A stretch of 64,000 nucleotides of DNA from NCBI GenBank assembly GCA_965223725.1, contig CBDCXE010000005.1, forward strand, positions 558,001-622,000. Reading direction: 5' to 3'. This document shows, in pieces, positions 26,610 through 35,448 of the stretch. The position numbers and the translations under genes were made by a program. This stretch comes from CBDCXE01 sp965223725 [NCBI: Nitrospinota bacterium] (GTDB lineage Bacteria; Nitrospinota_A; UBA7883). Positions within the stretch are counted from its first letter, which is position 1. Every line of letters begins with the position of its first letter. The notes beneath the pieces are model-generated. The model had not been told where the DNA came from and ran no database searches. It saw only the letters and a program-made list of their open reading frames with translations.

Positions 26610-28001
26610 GTGATATCTGAAAACTGTAAAATTCTGATTGTTGAAGATGATATAGAAGAGCGTCTTTTGCTTAAATCAACGCTTGAAGCTGAAGGTTATC
26701 AGGTATTGATCGCTGATACCGGCCTGGAGGCTCTTTCCATTATAAAAGATGATCCACCCGACCTGGTGTTGCTAGATGTAATGGGACCGAATATTCATGG
26801 CTATGAGCTGTGCCGGTTGATCAAATGCAATGAAGAATCGAAAAGGATCGTGGTTGTTTTTATCTCTGCGCTCGATGTGGCGGATGTCAAAATAGAAGGT
26901 CTGGATATGGGCGCGGATGACTTTATTACAAAGCCGTTTAACACGCAGGTGCTCATGGCCAGGCTTCGATCACTGTTACGCGTGCAGGATACCAATAGAA
27001 AGTTGGAAAAACTTGTCAAGTTTGCCCAGGGCATCAATTCCCTTGGGCTTGAGCAGGTGGCCGATTCGATTCAAAGTAACCTGGATACAGTCATCTCCGC
27101 CGAGCGTTATTCGGTATTCGTGGCGAACAAGGATGGCGTATCGTTGGAGCTTCTGACTCATAATCACACAGGTAGCGAAATGGCTAATTTGCGAATTCCA
27201 ATCAAAGAATCTCCCATAATGTTTAAGGCAAAAGAGACAATGGAGATGGTGATCGAGAAAAACTATTCAAAGTCGATATTTAATACCGGGCGGAAAAATG
27301 AAAAATATGATGACGATTACGCCATATGCATGCCGCTTAAAGTTGGCAACAGGTTTTTGGGTGTCCTGAATATAAACGGGAACAAATACGGATTTTTCGA
27401 TAATGCTGATATGGAGATGTTGGCGCTGATATCAGAACTTTTGTCGTCCTCCCTGAACAACATACGCCAGCTTAACATGCTAAAGGATATGGCCATTACG
27501 GATGGCTTGACCAAGCTGTTGAACCATCGGTTTTTCTATGAACGACTTCATATCGAGTTTGAACGGGCAAAACGATTCGGTAATCCATTATCATGCCTGA
27601 TTATGGATATCGATTATTTCAAGAAAATCAATGATAAATATGGCCATCAGGTGGGCGACCTGATCCTGAAAGAACTGGCTAACAGAATCAGAAGGCACCT
27701 TCGGAAGGTGGATATAGCGGCGCGGTATGGGGGCGAGGAGTTTGCCGTGCTCCTGCCGCAGACAACCTCGCAGGATGCGCTTGTGCTGGCGGAAAGAATA
27801 AGGCAGGATATTTATAAAAATCCGTTCGAAACGGTGAAGGGCAGTGTAAAACTGACCGTCTCTATAGGGATATGCGACGTGATGGCGGCGGATGTGCTCT
27901 CCAGCGGCAACCTGCTTGACAGGGCAGACATCGCCTTGTATAAAGCCAAGGAGAGTGGACGGAACAAAACTGTTTTATATAAGGAAGCTTTAACCAAATG
28001 A
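26610..28001 (+). CDS. Response regulator with GAF and GGDEF domains (diguanylate cyclase)
   Basis: A 463-residue protein. Residues 5-125 are a receiver domain with the phosphoacceptor D56 and acidic D13/D14; residues about 140-290 form a GAF-like sensor domain; residues about 300-460 are a GGDEF domain with the active site GGEEF and an RKVD inhibitory site five residues upstream. It would make cyclic-di-GMP when phosphorylated, with product feedback. No partner kinase is adjacent. It starts with GTG and overlaps plsY at its stop by 4 bp. Confidence 0.92.
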   Translation: MISENCKILIVEDDIEERLLLKSTLEAEGYQVLIADTGLEALSIIKDDPPDLVLLDVMGPNIHGYELCRLIKCNEESKRIVVVFISALDVADVKIEGLDMGADDFITKPFNTQVLMARLRSLLRVQDTNRKLEKLVKFAQGINSLGLEQVADSIQSNLDTVISAERYSVFVANKDGVSLELLTHNHTGSEMANLRIPIKESPIMFKAKETMEMVIEKNYSKSIFNTGRKNEKYDDDYAICMPLKVGNRFLGVLNINGNKYGFFDNADMEMLALISELLSSSLNNIRQLNMLKDMAITDGLTKLLNHRFFYERLHIEFERAKRFGNPLSCLIMDIDYFKKINDKYGHQVGDLILKELANRIRRHLRKVDIAARYGGEEFAVLLPQTTSQDALVLAERIRQDIYKNPFETVKGSVKLTVSIGICDVMAADVLSSGNLLDRADIALYKAKESGRNKTVLYKEALTK

Positions 28002-28645
28002 TGATGTTGGCCGTGGCGCTGGTCGCCAGCTACCTGATCGGTTCTATACCGACGGCCTTGATTGCTGGTAAATTGATCGGTGGGATCGATATCCGCAAAC
28101 ATGGCAGTGGCAACGCAGGGGCCACAAACATATATCGTCTCTTCGGTCTGAAGGCATACATCGCCACATTAATCATCGATATATTCAAAGGTTTCGCTGC
28201 AGTGGCGTTTATTGCGCCACTGGGTTATGGCCTGGTCAGCGACCAACGCACTGCGTTGTTGTGTGGGATTGCAGCCATCATCGGCCATATATGGACCCTG
28301 TTCGCTGGTTTTAGGGGTGGCAAAGGTGTGGCCACGGCTGGCGGGGTGATGTTCGGCTTGGCGCCGCTGGTGGCGCTGGCGGCTATTGCCGTCTATTTTA
28401 TAGTTACGTTCACCACCAAATATGTGTCGCTCGGTTCTATGCTGGCCGCGGTCAGCGCGCCTGTTCTGCTGCTGTTTTTATATCCTTCCGCCACACCGGA
28501 GCTTATGCTGATCTGTATAGCGCTGGCGATTTTGATCGTCTATACCCATCGCGAAAATATCAAACGACTGATGAGTGGCGAAGAGAATAAAACTGACTTT
28601 CTATCCAGGGGCGCGAAGCAGAATGCAGACGATAAAGAGCAATAG
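27998..28645 (+). CDS. plsY: Glycerol-3-phosphate acyltransferase PlsY
   Basis: A 215-residue polytopic membrane protein with the three PlsY motifs: GSGNAGATN, the glycine-rich GFRGGKGVATAGG and THRENIKRL. PlsY moves an acyl group from acyl-phosphate to glycerol-3-phosphate, the first step of phospholipid synthesis. The family is about 190-215 residues. The start (ATGATG) overlaps the cyclase gene, and lptE follows at 5 bp, so these are co-transcribed. Confidence 0.95.
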   Translation: MMMLAVALVASYLIGSIPTALIAGKLIGGIDIRKHGSGNAGATNIYRLFGLKAYIATLIIDIFKGFAAVAFIAPLGYGLVSDQRTALLCGIAAIIGHIWTLFAGFRGGKGVATAGGVMFGLAPLVALAAIAVYFIVTFTTKYVSLGSMLAAVSAPVLLLFLYPSATPELMLICIALAILIVYTHRENIKRLMSGEENKTDFLSRGAKQNADDKEQ

Positions 28646-28650
28646 GATTG

Positions 28651-29211
28651 ATGCCTATCTGTGATACAATCAGCCTTATGAAGAGATTTATGGCAACCAC
28701 CTGTGTTCGGCATGCCACCTTTTTCACCATATCGATTCTCATTCTTTCAAGCTGTGGCTATTCGCTCGTTGGCAGGGGCAACTCCTTGCCGGAACATATC
28801 CAAACTGTACAGATACCGATATTCGAAAACAAAACCGGCGAGCCGGACCTCGACTCCATAATCACCCGGGTTGTGAAGGAGAAGTTCATCATCGACGGAC
28901 GCCTGAAGGTGGTGGACAGCGACCTGGCGGACTCGCTGCTGGAGGGCAAAATAGTATCGTATAACATCAGCCCTGTCGCTTTCTCTTCCGATAACAACGT
29001 TACTGTATATCAGATCAGCCTTGGGATCGATATAAAGCATACCGATACAAGTTCGAAGAAGAAATTGTTGAAACAAACCATCAATACGAAATGGCGTTAC
29101 AATGTGAACTCTAACATCGCGTTTACCATTGGCGAGAAGCGTCAGGCGATCGAAGAGGCCGCGGAAAACGCCGCCGACCTGATCATCTCGCTTGTCATAG
29201 AGTCGTTTTGA
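28651..29211 (+). CDS. lptE: LPS-assembly lipoprotein LptE
   Basis: A 186-residue lipoprotein with lipobox ILSSC (Cys35) and the LptE start CGYSLVGRG, followed by VQIPIFENKTGEPDLDSIITRVVKEKFI, which is typical of the family. LptE plugs the LptD barrel and helps place lipopolysaccharide in the outer membrane. ATG at 28651 has AGGA just upstream; a second ATG at 28678 would give a shorter, more usual signal peptide. No lptD is nearby. Confidence 0.85.
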   Translation: MPICDTISLMKRFMATTCVRHATFFTISILILSSCGYSLVGRGNSLPEHIQTVQIPIFENKTGEPDLDSIITRVVKEKFIIDGRLKVVDSDLADSLLEGKIVSYNISPVAFSSDNNVTVYQISLGIDIKHTDTSSKKKLLKQTINTKWRYNVNSNIAFTIGEKRQAIEEAAENAADLIISLVIESF

Positions 29212-29242
29212 GCATTTCACTGCGATATACAGGAGAATTCTG

Positions 29243-30913
29243 ATAAGAACTGTCGAAGGGTCCACCACCGGCCTTAAACCTTCCCAGGTTCGATCTCTCG
29301 AACGTCTCTACCGGCGGCGGATCGAGCCAGACAGCGTCCTCAACCATGACCTGGGCGTGACATTATGCAGCATCTCCCGCGAGACCGGCCGGCAGATCGG
29401 TCTGCTGATCAACCGCAAAGGAAAGATCGAATACGTCATAGCAGGCTCGCCATCAGAAATCGTCATCCCCGATTTGAAGCGTGTCCGCAAAGGCTCCGGC
29501 CGGCTCCGCGGCCTGCGGCTGGTACATACCCATCTGAATAACGAACCATTGTCTCGGGACGACCTGACTGATCTTGTGCTGCTGCGGCTCGACCTTGTGG
29601 CGGCCATCGGCAGCGGCGCCCGGGGGGAGCCGCAAACCATGCGCATGGCGTACCTGAACCCGGACCAGGCCAGCGAAGAGGCATGGTCGCTGCATGAGCC
29701 AGAGCCGTTCTCCCGGTTCAGCTTCCCTTTCCTCGATTTCATTCAGGGGCTCGAGTCGGAGCTGTCTAAGGGCGCCGCCGGTGAAAAGCAGGCCAAGGGT
29801 ACGCGGCGCGCTATCCTGGTGCATATCTCCAGCCTATCTAGAGACAGGGCGCAAGAGCGGCTGGATGAGCTGGAACAGCTGGGCGGAACCGAGATGATAG
29901 AAACCATCGACCAGGCCTTGTACAGCGGCGTCATCCACCCGAAAACGCTGATTGGCTCCGGGCGGATGAAGGACCTGATTATCAAGGCGATGGGGCTGAA
30001 CATCGACTTGCTTCTGTTCGACCAGGAGCTTTCGCCGGCCCAAGCGCGCTGGATCGGCGGTTTGTCCGATATACCCATACTCGATCGGACCCAGCTGATC
30101 CTGCAAATATTCGCCCGTCGCGCCTTTTCCAAAGAGGGAAAGCTGAAGGTGGAGCTGGCCAAACTGAAATATATGCTGCCCCGGCTGGGGTCGCGGGATG
30201 ACAGCCTGTCGCGGATCCGGGGTGGCATCGGTGTAAGAGGCCCTGGTGAGACGGAGATCGAGGTCACCCGCAGGAGGGTGAAGGACAACATACAAAAGAT
30301 CGAAAAGAACCTGGCCAAGCTCAGCCAGGGCAGGGAGCAACGGCGGAGTAAACGTAAACGGTCCGGCATCGCCCAGGCCTCCATCATCGGCTATACCAAC
30401 GCGGGCAAATCGACACTGCTGAACGCCTTGACCAACAGCGAGGTTCTGGTGGAGGATAAACTGTTCGCCACGCTGGAGCCGACATCGCGGCGGATCCGGT
30501 TTCCGAAAAGTATCGAAGCTGTGATTTCTGACACAGTCGGGTTCATCCGGCATATGCCAAAGGATCTGATGGACGCGTTCCGGTCGACCCTGGAGGAACT
30601 CCATGACGCAGATCTGCTGTTGCACCTGGTGGACATATCGTCGCCCCATTTTGTGGAAGAGATGAAGACCGTTGAGGAAATTATCATACAGCTTGGGCTG
30701 GAACGAAAGCCTAGATGCATCGTGTTAAATAAAATCGATCTGGTAACAGAAGAGTTTACGGCGAACGAAACCACAAGGTATAATGCCATACCGATAAGCG
30801 CCAGCAAGGGCGTCGGGCTGGAGAAGCTCCAGAGCGAAATTGTCCGGCGATTTGCTTACAAACCGGCTGGCCAAAATAATGTCGTGTTGACAGAGAGTGA
30901 TCGGCCAGACTGA
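29243..30913 (+). CDS. hflX: GTPase HflX, probably with a non-AUG start
   Basis: HflX binds the ribosome and rescues stalled 50S/70S complexes. The G1 motif (GYTNAGKST), G3 (DTVGF) and G4 (NKID) are clear, as is the HflX-specific GIGVRGPGETEIE. The only standard in-frame start is GTG at 29357 (518 residues), but 38 codons before it encode sequence that looks like the normal HflX N-terminus (TTGLKPSQ, LERLYRRRI). No ATG, GTG or TTG exists between the stop at 29198 and 29357. AGGAGA at 29231 is 4 bases before CTG (29240) and 7 before ATA (29243); I give the latter, with doubt. Confidence 0.9.
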   Translation: MRTVEGSTTGLKPSQVRSLERLYRRRIEPDSVLNHDLGVTLCSISRETGRQIGLLINRKGKIEYVIAGSPSEIVIPDLKRVRKGSGRLRGLRLVHTHLNNEPLSRDDLTDLVLLRLDLVAAIGSGARGEPQTMRMAYLNPDQASEEAWSLHEPEPFSRFSFPFLDFIQGLESELSKGAAGEKQAKGTRRAILVHISSLSRDRAQERLDELEQLGGTEMIETIDQALYSGVIHPKTLIGSGRMKDLIIKAMGLNIDLLLFDQELSPAQARWIGGLSDIPILDRTQLILQIFARRAFSKEGKLKVELAKLKYMLPRLGSRDDSLSRIRGGIGVRGPGETEIEVTRRRVKDNIQKIEKNLAKLSQGREQRRSKRKRSGIAQASIIGYTNAGKSTLLNALTNSEVLVEDKLFATLEPTSRRIRFPKSIEAVISDTVGFIRHMPKDLMDAFRSTLEELHDADLLLHLVDISSPHFVEEMKTVEEIIIQLGLERKPRCIVLNKIDLVTEEFTANETTRYNAIPISASKGVGLEKLQSEIVRRFAYKPAGQNNVVLTESDRPD

Positions 30914-31010
30914 AGATTCAGCGGGTATGCCGCCTGTCGGGGGAAAGCGATGAACTGATAAAACCTGTCATGTTCATTCGACGTGATTTATCCATGTTTA
31001 AGGTGAGAGT

Positions 31011-32033
31011 GTGAGTTTTATTGTCAGAATTGCATTGCTATTTTTATTGATGTTTTCCATTGCTGCGTGCGCCATGCTGGATGATATTACCGAAAAGCAA
31101 GGGAAGCGAATCAGCCTGGAAGCGGAGGATAAAACTCCCTCAAAAGGCGCCAGCGAGCGGACCGTGCAACGCGGTAATCCTGTCCCCGATGATCTTAAGC
31201 TGGTGGATGTCCAAAGCGAAATCGATAACGAAGTGAAGGTGGTGAAGGTTGTCGCCAACGCGCCCTTCAATTATATTGTCTATATGCTGGAGATGCCCCG
31301 GAGGCTCGCCATCGAGCTGCCGGATATGGCCAACGGGCTCGACACCTCGCTCATTAAATCAAAGGGCGACCTGATATCAAAAATCAACGTGGTGGAGTTT
31401 GAAAAAGCCAATGCGTTGCGGCTGGAGATTTATCTGCGCCATCCTGTGTTTTACGACCTGACAGAGACCGGCGCCTCCGCCAGCCTGGCGATAATAAAAT
31501 CGGATGTGGGCGGCGATGTGGAGGCCCTCACCACCAAGCTGAAGGAAAAAACCAGGCAGATTAAAAAGCTGGCGGTCGAGAATAAGAAGCTGAAAGAACG
31601 AGTGCGCGAGCTGGAGGATAAGCTGGGTGTGGCCATGCCTGTTAATAACAAACCGGGCGCCGGGAAGTTGTCATCAGCGGCAAGCGACGAGGATAAAGTA
31701 GCGCTTGCCGAGATCATCGGCCGGTGGAAGACGGCGTGGCAGGACCGGGATTTTGGCGCCTATTCCTCATGCTATTCCGATGTTTATGTGCCGGTGGGTA
31801 GAAACAGGGATGACTGGAAAAGATCAAAGATAAAAATGTTTAACAAGGCAAAATCGATCGAGGTGGATGTGGATGAGCTGGATATCGACATCAATGGCGC
31901 CAGGGCAAAAGTACGGTTTTTGCAAAAATATCGGTCTGACCGCTATAGTGACATCGGCTACAAAACCATGGGCCTGGAAAAAACAGACGCTGGGTGGAGG
32001 ATCGTATCCGAAACCTGGAAACGGGCGCGTTGA
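31011..32033 (+). CDS. Lipoprotein with AMIN-like domain, coiled coil and NTF2-like domain
   Basis: A 340-residue lipoprotein (lipobox SIAAC, Cys20). Residues about 60-160 look like an AMIN domain, which targets proteins to peptidoglycan or the envelope; 165-210 form a Lys/Glu-rich coiled coil; 225-340 resemble an NTF2/SnoaL-type domain (IIGRWKTAWQDRDFGAYSSCY) often seen with L,D-transpeptidases. The next gene, 2 bp away, is an L,D-transpeptidase, so a joint role in cell-wall cross-linking is likely. GTG start with AAGGTGA upstream. Confidence 0.72.
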   Translation: MSFIVRIALLFLLMFSIAACAMLDDITEKQGKRISLEAEDKTPSKGASERTVQRGNPVPDDLKLVDVQSEIDNEVKVVKVVANAPFNYIVYMLEMPRRLAIELPDMANGLDTSLIKSKGDLISKINVVEFEKANALRLEIYLRHPVFYDLTETGASASLAIIKSDVGGDVEALTTKLKEKTRQIKKLAVENKKLKERVRELEDKLGVAMPVNNKPGAGKLSSAASDEDKVALAEIIGRWKTAWQDRDFGAYSSCYSDVYVPVGRNRDDWKRSKIKMFNKAKSIEVDVDELDIDINGARAKVRFLQKYRSDRYSDIGYKTMGLEKTDAGWRIVSETWKRAR

Positions 32034-32035
32034 AA

Positions 32036-32842
32036 ATGAAAATTTCTGACTTTTTCGCTCAGCTCGGTTTACCTGTCACCAGTAACGCCCGCATGTTTAT
32101 TTACGTCGGCGCAGTCGCGTTTCTGATGGCTGTTGCGGTTTCTTCTATGGTGTTGTTGTCTGGCAAGACAGACGCGTTGACAACGACCGGCCAAACCCTT
32201 GGTAATGAGTCAAACATTCCTTCAAATGATATCGCGCTTCTGGATGCACAACCCTCCGCCAACGCCATGGACGGAGTAAAACCACCGACGCCATCTGTGA
32301 CTATCCCGGAATCGTATTCTCAATATACCATCGTGGTGGAGAAGACCCGTGACATGTTATACGTCGTCGAGGAAGCGGATGACAGCTATAATATTATCCA
32401 ACGTTTTCCTGCAGCGCTGGGTCAGTATCGCGGCGATAAAGAGGTGATGGGTGATAAAAAAACCCCTGAAGGGCTCTACCGCATCGTGTCGATAAAGGGC
32501 GGGGGTGACCTGCCGGATGTTTACGGCCCGCTGGCGCTTGTCCTGAATTATCCGAACGAAATGGACAGAAAAGAGGGGAAAACCGGTGATGGTATATGGA
32601 TACATGGATCCGGACTGGGCCAATACACAGAGCGGACCGAAGGGTGCGTCGAGCTCAACGACTATAACATTGCCAGACTGGAGCAGTTTATAGACATCGG
32701 CACACCGGTCTATATTTTCCCGGAAGGGTTCGATCTGCCGGTTCGGGGTGACTCTCTGCAGAAAGCGGCGCTGAGTCCCGATACGCTGTATTCAATCAAA
32801 GGAAACCGGGATCATCCGGCCCGGAGCCAAAGCGACCGATAA
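32036..32842 (+). CDS. L,D-transpeptidase (YkuD domain), membrane anchored
   Basis: A 268-residue protein with an N-terminal membrane anchor (about residues 18-40) and a YkuD domain (about 95-245), including IHGSG and the catalytic loop EGCVELNDYNI with the active cysteine. These enzymes cross-link peptidoglycan or attach proteins to it. There is no peptidoglycan-binding LysM domain in this protein; the preceding AMIN lipoprotein may supply one. The ATG at 32036 lies 2 bp after that gene's stop and begins MKISDFF. Confidence 0.85.
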   Translation: MKISDFFAQLGLPVTSNARMFIYVGAVAFLMAVAVSSMVLLSGKTDALTTTGQTLGNESNIPSNDIALLDAQPSANAMDGVKPPTPSVTIPESYSQYTIVVEKTRDMLYVVEEADDSYNIIQRFPAALGQYRGDKEVMGDKKTPEGLYRIVSIKGGGDLPDVYGPLALVLNYPNEMDRKEGKTGDGIWIHGSGLGQYTERTEGCVELNDYNIARLEQFIDIGTPVYIFPEGFDLPVRGDSLQKAALSPDTLYSIKGNRDHPARSQSDR

Positions 32843-32850
32843 TATTCAGC

Positions 32851-34263
32851 TCACGCCATTTTTTTGGCCACCACGGCATAGTCCGCATGGCTGTACAGGA
32901 CGTTGTTGAGCTTCATCACGTTCTGGTTATATTCATGGATGATCGATTTGTCCAGGCCTCCGTCGCCGCCATCGGCGGGTAAGGTGTGCAGGCGGATATC
33001 CTCGTCGTACGGGCTCAGGTATTCCACCCGGACATTCTCGAACCCGGACCGCTCCAGCAGGAACTGCAACGCCAGTGGATGGATCGGTTTCACATGGCTC
33101 AGGTCGAGGTAGAACGCGCCGCAGAACGTGGTTAAACATGCGGCGTTGATGGTCTCTGCGGCGATCACACCGCCCGGCTTCAGCTTGCTGTACGCCAGCT
33201 GGAAAAATTTTGCCATCACATCCACCGGCAGATGCTCCACCAGCTGTATGGCGGTCACCCCGCCCAGGGACTTGTCATCCAGCGACTCCAGATAGGCCAG
33301 CGCGTCGCCCTCTGTCACGTTCAGGCCAAGCTTATTGCATTCGTTCACCATCTCCACGTTGGTATCAACCCCGCGGGCGCCTATCCCGTTCTCTTTGAAT
33401 ATCTCCAGCAGTTCACCCCGGCCGCACCCCACATCCAACACGTCGTTTAACCCTTCGAACCAGTCGGCGTATACCTTCATCCGTTCCTTGATCTGGTGTC
33501 TGGTTCCTCTATGGATGTTTTCGAACAGGGAATAATCGAATGAATCGAGCTTCGCCTTTTCCTCTTCCGCCGCTTTGACCAGGTTAGCGCCGTTGTTGGC
33601 GCTGGTCTCGATTTTACCCAGGATTTCCTTCAGCCGGTTTTTCAGGAAGATGCCTTGCTTGTCCAGGTCCAGTATTATCCTGTTCAGGGATGCGATCTCT
33701 GTGGAGAGAGAGCCGGTTTCTTCAGAAAATTTCGAATCTATTTCAGTGATTTTCGGCCCCAGCTCATCGATCCGTTCATCGATCCTGGCGACGTTGCTGT
33801 TGGCGAACTCTTCCACCTTCGCCAACCGCTGGCTCAGGGATATGTAACGGGGTCGCAGATAGGAAAACTCGGCCCAGCCAGCCTTCACCGCCTGGTTGAA
33901 CATCGCCTGCCGGTGCAAGGTCAGCTTCATTGGGTTGTGGAGCAGTTTTTCGTATGCTTTTTTCGCCAGCTTGACGACCTTGGCCTTGGCGCCGGTGCGG
34001 TGCGTCTCCATTCCGATCGGCTTGATAACGTCCCAGTGGCTCTCCATCACCTCCAGGATCTGCTTGTCCGGGATAGAGCCCTCCGCCGGCATCTCTGGCT
34101 TGAATCCGGCTACACGGTCCACCTCGTCCAGGTCGTATGCGCCGTTGGACATCTTCTGGCGGATGTTCTCCTGGATCCGCGCGGCGATTTTCTTGGCGTC
34201 GATCTGGTCGTTGTCGGTGACTATCAGGTTGCCCTTGCTGTTTTGCTTGTCGTTGTTATCCAT
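32851..34263 (-). CDS. SAM-dependent methyltransferase with N-terminal coiled coil
   Basis: A 470-residue protein. Residues 1-250 are mostly helical, with a coiled coil near 140-230; residues about 265-400 carry a class I methyltransferase core with VLDVGCGRGELLE (motif I), acidic GVDTN and a QLVEHLP loop. The layout (long coiled coil, then methyltransferase) is like O-antigen or cell-surface methyltransferases that end polysaccharide chains. The next genes on this strand include rfbD, which supports a surface-sugar role. Substrate is unknown. Confidence 0.72.
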   Translation of the reverse strand: MDNNDKQNSKGNLIVTDNDQIDAKKIAARIQENIRQKMSNGAYDLDEVDRVAGFKPEMPAEGSIPDKQILEVMESHWDVIKPIGMETHRTGAKAKVVKLAKKAYEKLLHNPMKLTLHRQAMFNQAVKAGWAEFSYLRPRYISLSQRLAKVEEFANSNVARIDERIDELGPKITEIDSKFSEETGSLSTEIASLNRIILDLDKQGIFLKNRLKEILGKIETSANNGANLVKAAEEEKAKLDSFDYSLFENIHRGTRHQIKERMKVYADWFEGLNDVLDVGCGRGELLEIFKENGIGARGVDTNVEMVNECNKLGLNVTEGDALAYLESLDDKSLGGVTAIQLVEHLPVDVMAKFFQLAYSKLKPGGVIAAETINAACLTTFCGAFYLDLSHVKPIHPLALQFLLERSGFENVRVEYLSPYDEDIRLHTLPADGGDGGLDKSIIHEYNQNVMKLNNVLYSHADYAVVAKKMA

Positions 34264-34267
34264 TGCT

Positions 34268-34669
34268 TCACGATATTATTTTGGTTATTTCGTCCGGTAT
34301 CCTGCGCGGTTTCATGGCGCTGTCCACGCATGCCATATCTGTGGCGCCGGTCACGGTCAGCCTGCCGTCACGCTTGTTTGTTATGCTGTAATCGAATGTC
34401 AACCGCGCGCCTTTCACATCCCGAATCACAGTTTCCACTTCCAGTATATCGCCGTACATCGCCGGGGCTTTATATTCAATCTGCGCCCTGATGACGGTGA
34501 ACAGCACGCCATCCTTCGCCCATTTGGCGACATCGATACCCATACCGCGCATGGCCAACGTCCTGGCCCGCTCGAAATAGCGCAGGTAATTAGCGTAGTA
34601 TACTACTCCTCCACAGTCTGTGTCTTCATAGAAAATTTCGACCTCCACCGTGGCGCCTGGCAGACTCAT
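34268..34669 (-). CDS. ybgC: YbgC/FadM-type acyl-CoA thioesterase
   Basis: A 133-residue hot-dog-fold protein with the signature YEDTDCGGVVYYANYLRYFERAR, the active aspartate lying in EDTD. YbgC-type enzymes hydrolyse acyl-CoA or acyl-ACP. In proteobacteria it is often near the Tol genes, but not here. The ATG at 34669 overlaps the mazG stop (ATGA), with AGGAG just upstream; an ATG nine codons earlier is less likely. Confidence 0.9.
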   Translation of the reverse strand: MSLPGATVEVEIFYEDTDCGGVVYYANYLRYFERARTLAMRGMGIDVAKWAKDGVLFTVIRAQIEYKAPAMYGDILEVETVIRDVKGARLTFDYSITNKRDGRLTVTGATDMACVDSAMKPRRIPDEITKIIS

Positions 34670-35445
34670 TGCTCCTCGCGTTTCGCCCGGTTCCACAATG
34701 TCTCCATATCCTCGATGGATACATCGCCGATTTCCTTGCCTTGGCTTTCTATATGAGATTCCATATACTCGAACCTGCGGATGAATTTCCGGTTGGTTTT
34801 CGTCAATGCTTCTTCCGCATTGATCTTTAGGAACCGGAAGATGTTCACCATGGCGAACAGTATATCCCCAGCTTCCTCCTCCTGCATTTTTTTATCACCG
34901 TCGCCCACGGCATCTTTAAACTCTTCCAGCTCTTCAGTCAGTTTTTCCAGCGCGCCGCTTACATCGTTCCAGTCGAACCCGACGGTTTTCGCGCGGCCTT
35001 GCAACCTGCCGGCGCGCAACAGCGCGGGCATCGTTTTCGGCACACCGCTCATGGTCGATCGTCTGGTCTCTCCTGGTTTTTCATCCTTTTTTATCTGTTC
35101 CCAGTTTCGTAATACCTGCTCTGGTGTGTCGGCGTCGACAGACGCAAATACGTGGGGGTGCCGACGTATCAATTTCTCGCAGATTCCATGGCAGATGTTT
35201 TCGATGTCGAACTTCTGCGCTTCCCTGGCCAACTGCGCGTGGAACACCACTTGCAACAGAAGGTCGCCCAGCTCCTCGCACATCTCGTCCGGATCGTCGG
35301 AATCGATCGCCTCAAGGACTTCATACGCCTCTTCGATCAGGTATGGTTTCAGCGTTTCATGGGTCTGTTCACGATCCCAGGGGCATCCTCCTTCTCCGCG
35401 CAACCGCGCCATTATATCCACCAGCCGGTCAAAGGATTCGCTCAT
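34666..35445 (-). CDS. mazG: Nucleoside triphosphate pyrophosphohydrolase MazG
   Basis: A 259-residue protein with two MazG-type halves: GCPWDREQTHETLKPYLIEE, EEAYEVLEAI, EELGDLLLQVVFH in the first, and a second all-helical half with EELEEFKDAV and EEAGDILFAMVN. It hydrolyses NTPs and dNTPs to monophosphates plus pyrophosphate, cleaning the nucleotide pool. Length fits the family (about 260). It lies 3 bp downstream of rfbD and overlaps ybgC, forming one operon. Confidence 0.94.
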   Translation of the reverse strand: MSESFDRLVDIMARLRGEGGCPWDREQTHETLKPYLIEEAYEVLEAIDSDDPDEMCEELGDLLLQVVFHAQLAREAQKFDIENICHGICEKLIRRHPHVFASVDADTPEQVLRNWEQIKKDEKPGETRRSTMSGVPKTMPALLRAGRLQGRAKTVGFDWNDVSGALEKLTEELEEFKDAVGDGDKKMQEEEAGDILFAMVNIFRFLKINAEEALTKTNRKFIRRFEYMESHIESQGKEIGDVSIEDMETLWNRAKREEQ

Positions 35446-35448
35446 AAA

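Noticed and set aside
33655-34491. A 278-codon rightward open frame
   Set aside because: Antisense shadow of the methyltransferase and ybgC genes, with no motif.
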